From the NCBI GenBank assembly GCA_007844125.1, contig CM017556.1, forward strand, positions 73,711,635 to 73,775,634: a DNA stretch of 64,000 nt, given 5' to 3'. The notes under the pieces were generated by a model. The model did not search any database, was not told the DNA's origin, and worked only from the letters and a program-made list of their open reading frames with translations. Each line of letters opens with the position of its first letter. Position 1 is the first letter of the stretch. The DNA is from Sinonovacula constricta (taxonomy: Eukaryota > Mollusca > Bivalvia > Cardiida > Solecurtidae). The translations under genes and the position numbers were made by a program. Positions 61,376 to 64,000 of the stretch are shown piece after piece.

Positions 61376-61815
61376 TGATCTCTCGTTTTGGATTTTTGTT
61401 TTTACGTTGCGGAGGATTTTATCTACTGTACATACTGTACATATGCTCATAGTTTATTTTGTTGCTAGTTGTAATGTATGTATATAAGTTCATTGTATTT
61501 GTTTTAACTCCCGATGCAGGTGCTTACTGTTAGTTGTTTCACTTTGACATGATGTTCTTATTTACACTGTTTGTTTGCTAGAAAAACCTTCAGGAAGTGC
61601 GAGGTTGGAGCGCTCCACAAACCAGGTTTAAGCACCCCAGTTTGCCGACTGACCGTTCCAAGGCGGGAACTGATGGTTTTCTTTATGTGTGTTATGTCTC
61701 GTCTCTGTGTTTTTCTTTTCACATTTGCATTTACCTTGTTTGCCTTTGTCTACTGGTAGATAAAATTTAAATATCTGTTAGACTTTTGATAGGACCTTTT
61801 CTTATTTACCTATTG
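61376..61815 (+). repeat. Family X, subfamily a, long copy
   Basis: TCTACTGTACATACTGTACA, CCGATGCAGGTGCTTACTGT, GGAAGTGCGAGGTTGGAGCG, CCACAAACCAGGTTTAAG and TTATGTCTCGTCTCTGTG, ending CTTATTTACCTATT. The left arm of the hairpin is deleted. Confidence 0.87.
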
Positions 61816-63861
61816 AATAATTCATAATTTATTAAAGATTGTAAGAATACTTTTAGTATAAGCATTCGGCCATAATTTCAGACACCTTCGACATTTTAGC
61901 GACTCACTCGAATTATACAGCTACCGATTTTCAAGAGTCTTTAATTAATCACTGCATCACACTTAATATAGATTACCAAACACATACGTGCAAACAGTAC
62001 ACGTGCTAATATGTGGCAAAATAGTCTGATTAAGTCTCTTTACTGTAACAATTTTTTTCAAACTGCACGACAATTCACAGTATAATTACACATGATTCGT
62101 TTTCCTTCCTTAACTTTCTTAATTTCTCTAAATGCATTTCCTGTATAATGGAATGAAAATGTTACGTATTCGTAATGACATTGTAAAACTTGTTTGCTTA
62201 ATGTAAAATGGTTTATTGGTTTGCGACGCTAAGCTCTGTCGCTTTAATTTTAATCAACAATTTCAACAATTTTGGACAGTTATTAAAATATTATTTTGAG
62301 TTAGTTTTATAATTAGCATTTGCAATGTCAATAAACATAATGCAAACATTTTGGACGACTAACTTTTCTAACACATTGTGCTAAGATAAATCACTAGCCG
62401 AACTTTGCTTATAACCAAGGAAGTCCTTAATCAGAACATTGTCGCAATGTATCTGCAAACAGAAAACAACCCGCATACCTAGCAAACCTTCACCATTTAG
62501 TATTGGAAGCAGCTTCATTTTAAATGAGGGACCAGCACCCTTCATCTCGACCAGATATTTCATTTAATGGTTAACTGCTGTGTTTATAATCAGAAACCAT
62601 GAGTTTGGAACCATTGGCCATAAACATAAAGTTACAATATTACCTTGCATACTTCTACAAGACAATAGCGTTGAAGAAAGTAATTTTCATTGGAAAAAAA
62701 AGTTTCTTTGCTTTCAGATCCGCAGTCCACATTTGACTCCCCACCCTGTATATAAATACTAGAAAAGGAGGGAAAGACATTTTGAAAATTTCATGACTGC
62801 ACTATGTTACTGTTGAAGATGTGACAACGTTCTTGTTAACTAAGACCGAGATCACACATACTGATTCCCACGTAGCCATAGACTATGGTTTGCTATGTAA
62901 ACATGGTGCATTTAATATAGGCAAAGCTGTCAGATCCCACATTTAATTGTTTTTGTTCAACAAAAATGGTAGCCTTAATCTTTCCCATCGATGTATTTTC
63001 CGAACTTTCAAATGAATATGCTTTCAAATTAAATTGTTGTCTCTTAATGTGGTCTTTTCCTCTCATAATAAGAATTGAATTTCATTTAGATTCTGATTGA
63101 ACACAGCTCAACTGTTGCATTGATCATGGAAATAAAAATATTTTTTTTTTCCAATATTGCGTGGGAGAAAACTGCATGGGAAAGAACATGCTTTGCCTCT
63201 TTAATGGTCGCGTAGCATGATATGATGAAATGATAGATGGATGTTTTTATATAGCAAAAAGAGTTAAGTACGTTCAATATAACAAAACATTATATTGATC
63301 CTTTGATCCTAAAAATATACTCAAGCTTCTAACAACAACAACAACAAGACTTAAGTTTATAATATAATCAAATTAATTCAACGTTATTTTTGGCTGAAGA
63401 GTTAAATGCGTCTTTCACATTTGCCATACAACATTTGAGTATTGACCAGCGTTCAACCACTCAGCTGCTTAGAAATGAACACTTAACTCATGCTTTGATT
63501 GTTTTTACAACCAAAGGTCGATGAGTATAATAGTGTTGAGAAATGTCTTATCTCAGTAACTTGCGTGACATTTCAGTGCAATCGGATCTGTTGATTTCAT
63601 TTATACGAAAATAAATAAAAAAACAACTTAAGGTTTAACCGAGATTTAACCGAGTGGTTCAGAAACAGTTGTACCATAATATATATATATATACATTTAA
63701 TAGGGCCACACGCCAGTCAAGGGATTCGTATTATTTATTTAATCCATTGCATGTATTTTTTATTTATCTGTGAAATATGAGTAAGTAATGATGCTTGGAA
63801 TTCAAGGTTTACATTTAATGTCTATTAACTAAGTTTATGCACATAAAGAATATATAAGACA

Positions 63862-64000
63862 AAGTCCTATGAACATTGCAATATATACAAAAAATTGAAA
63901 AGATACAGGACCAAGGTATCCACATGCACGCCAAATGTAAAAGTGAGAACAAATCTGTGATGAGTCATTTAACAATAAGAGCAAACCCGACAGTTATCGC
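63862..64000 (-). repeat. Family X, subfamily b copy, cut by window end
   Basis: GACAAAGTCCTATGAACATT, ATACAGGACCAAGGTATCCA, ATCTGTGATGAGTCATTTAA and CCGACAGTTATCGC. Confidence 0.8.

Larger units (their letters stand above)
56656..63860. repeat. Large degenerate array, copy C4
   Basis: Landmarks: TTCACTAAGTTCAATATCAC (56664), CCGTTTATGTTTTGTATATA (57337), CAATTCTTAAACGACAGCTA (57768), ATGTCAGGAAGTCATTCGGC (58257), CCAACATTTACTTCATTGCT (58679), ACTTTCATTCCAGGCATTT (60040), GGCTGTGCAATAATTATATG (61044), TGAGGGACCAGCACCCTTCA (62525), GCGTGGGAGAAAACTGCATG (63159) and ATTTGCCATACAACATTTGA (63419). The most complete copy together with C1. No gene seen inside. Confidence 0.88.

Overview
The window is eukaryotic nuclear DNA, AT-rich and intron-rich, most likely from a bivalve mollusc. 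That call rests on the introns, the invertebrate-like gene copies and several dispersed repeats typical of bivalve genomes: a tRNA-headed SINE whose 3' body ends in ...AAACCCAATAAACA, a repeat beginning near AGACAGTGTGCT, and pogo and Tc1 elements. I could not search a database, so the organism is inferred.

Left third (1-30.4 kb): two convergent, spliced housekeeping or ciliary genes. ARMC2 (armadillo repeat-containing 2, an axoneme assembly factor) runs on the + strand. Sixteen exons between 1353 and 12620 join in one frame and give 831 codons up to a stop; the conserved N-terminus lies left of the window. CCT2 (beta subunit of the cytosolic chaperonin TRiC/CCT) runs on the - strand from an ATG at 30343 to a stop at 17700. 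Sixteen coding exons give a full 533-residue protein. The two genes point tail to tail across about 4.6 kb of 3'-UTR and intergenic sequence (12.6-17.2 kb). Their introns hold SINEs, a pogo-like DNA transposon and local tandem duplications. A perfect three-box heat shock element sits just upstream of the CCT2 start codon.

Middle (30.5-38.3 kb): a gene-free stretch with degraded LINE reverse-transcriptase remains, several copies of one dispersed repeat (family X, two subfamilies) and a long CA/CG microsatellite.

Right third (38.3-64 kb): no host gene was recognised. Most of it is a very degenerate large tandem array. Homologous blocks recur about every 5.5-6.4 kb (for example near 41.6, 48.0, 53.8 and 59.3 kb), each broken by different insertions. 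Between the second and third copies sits an uninterrupted 334-codon Tc1-like DD34E transposase, placed between two (AT)n tracts. It is the only convincing long single-exon ORF in the window.

I saw no CRISPR, operon, rRNA gene, functional tRNA gene or new multi-gene system. The most unusual material is structural: the roughly 6-kb degenerate array, small tandem duplications copied from ARMC2 exon edges, a SINE with a paralogous empty site, and the CCT2 heat shock element.
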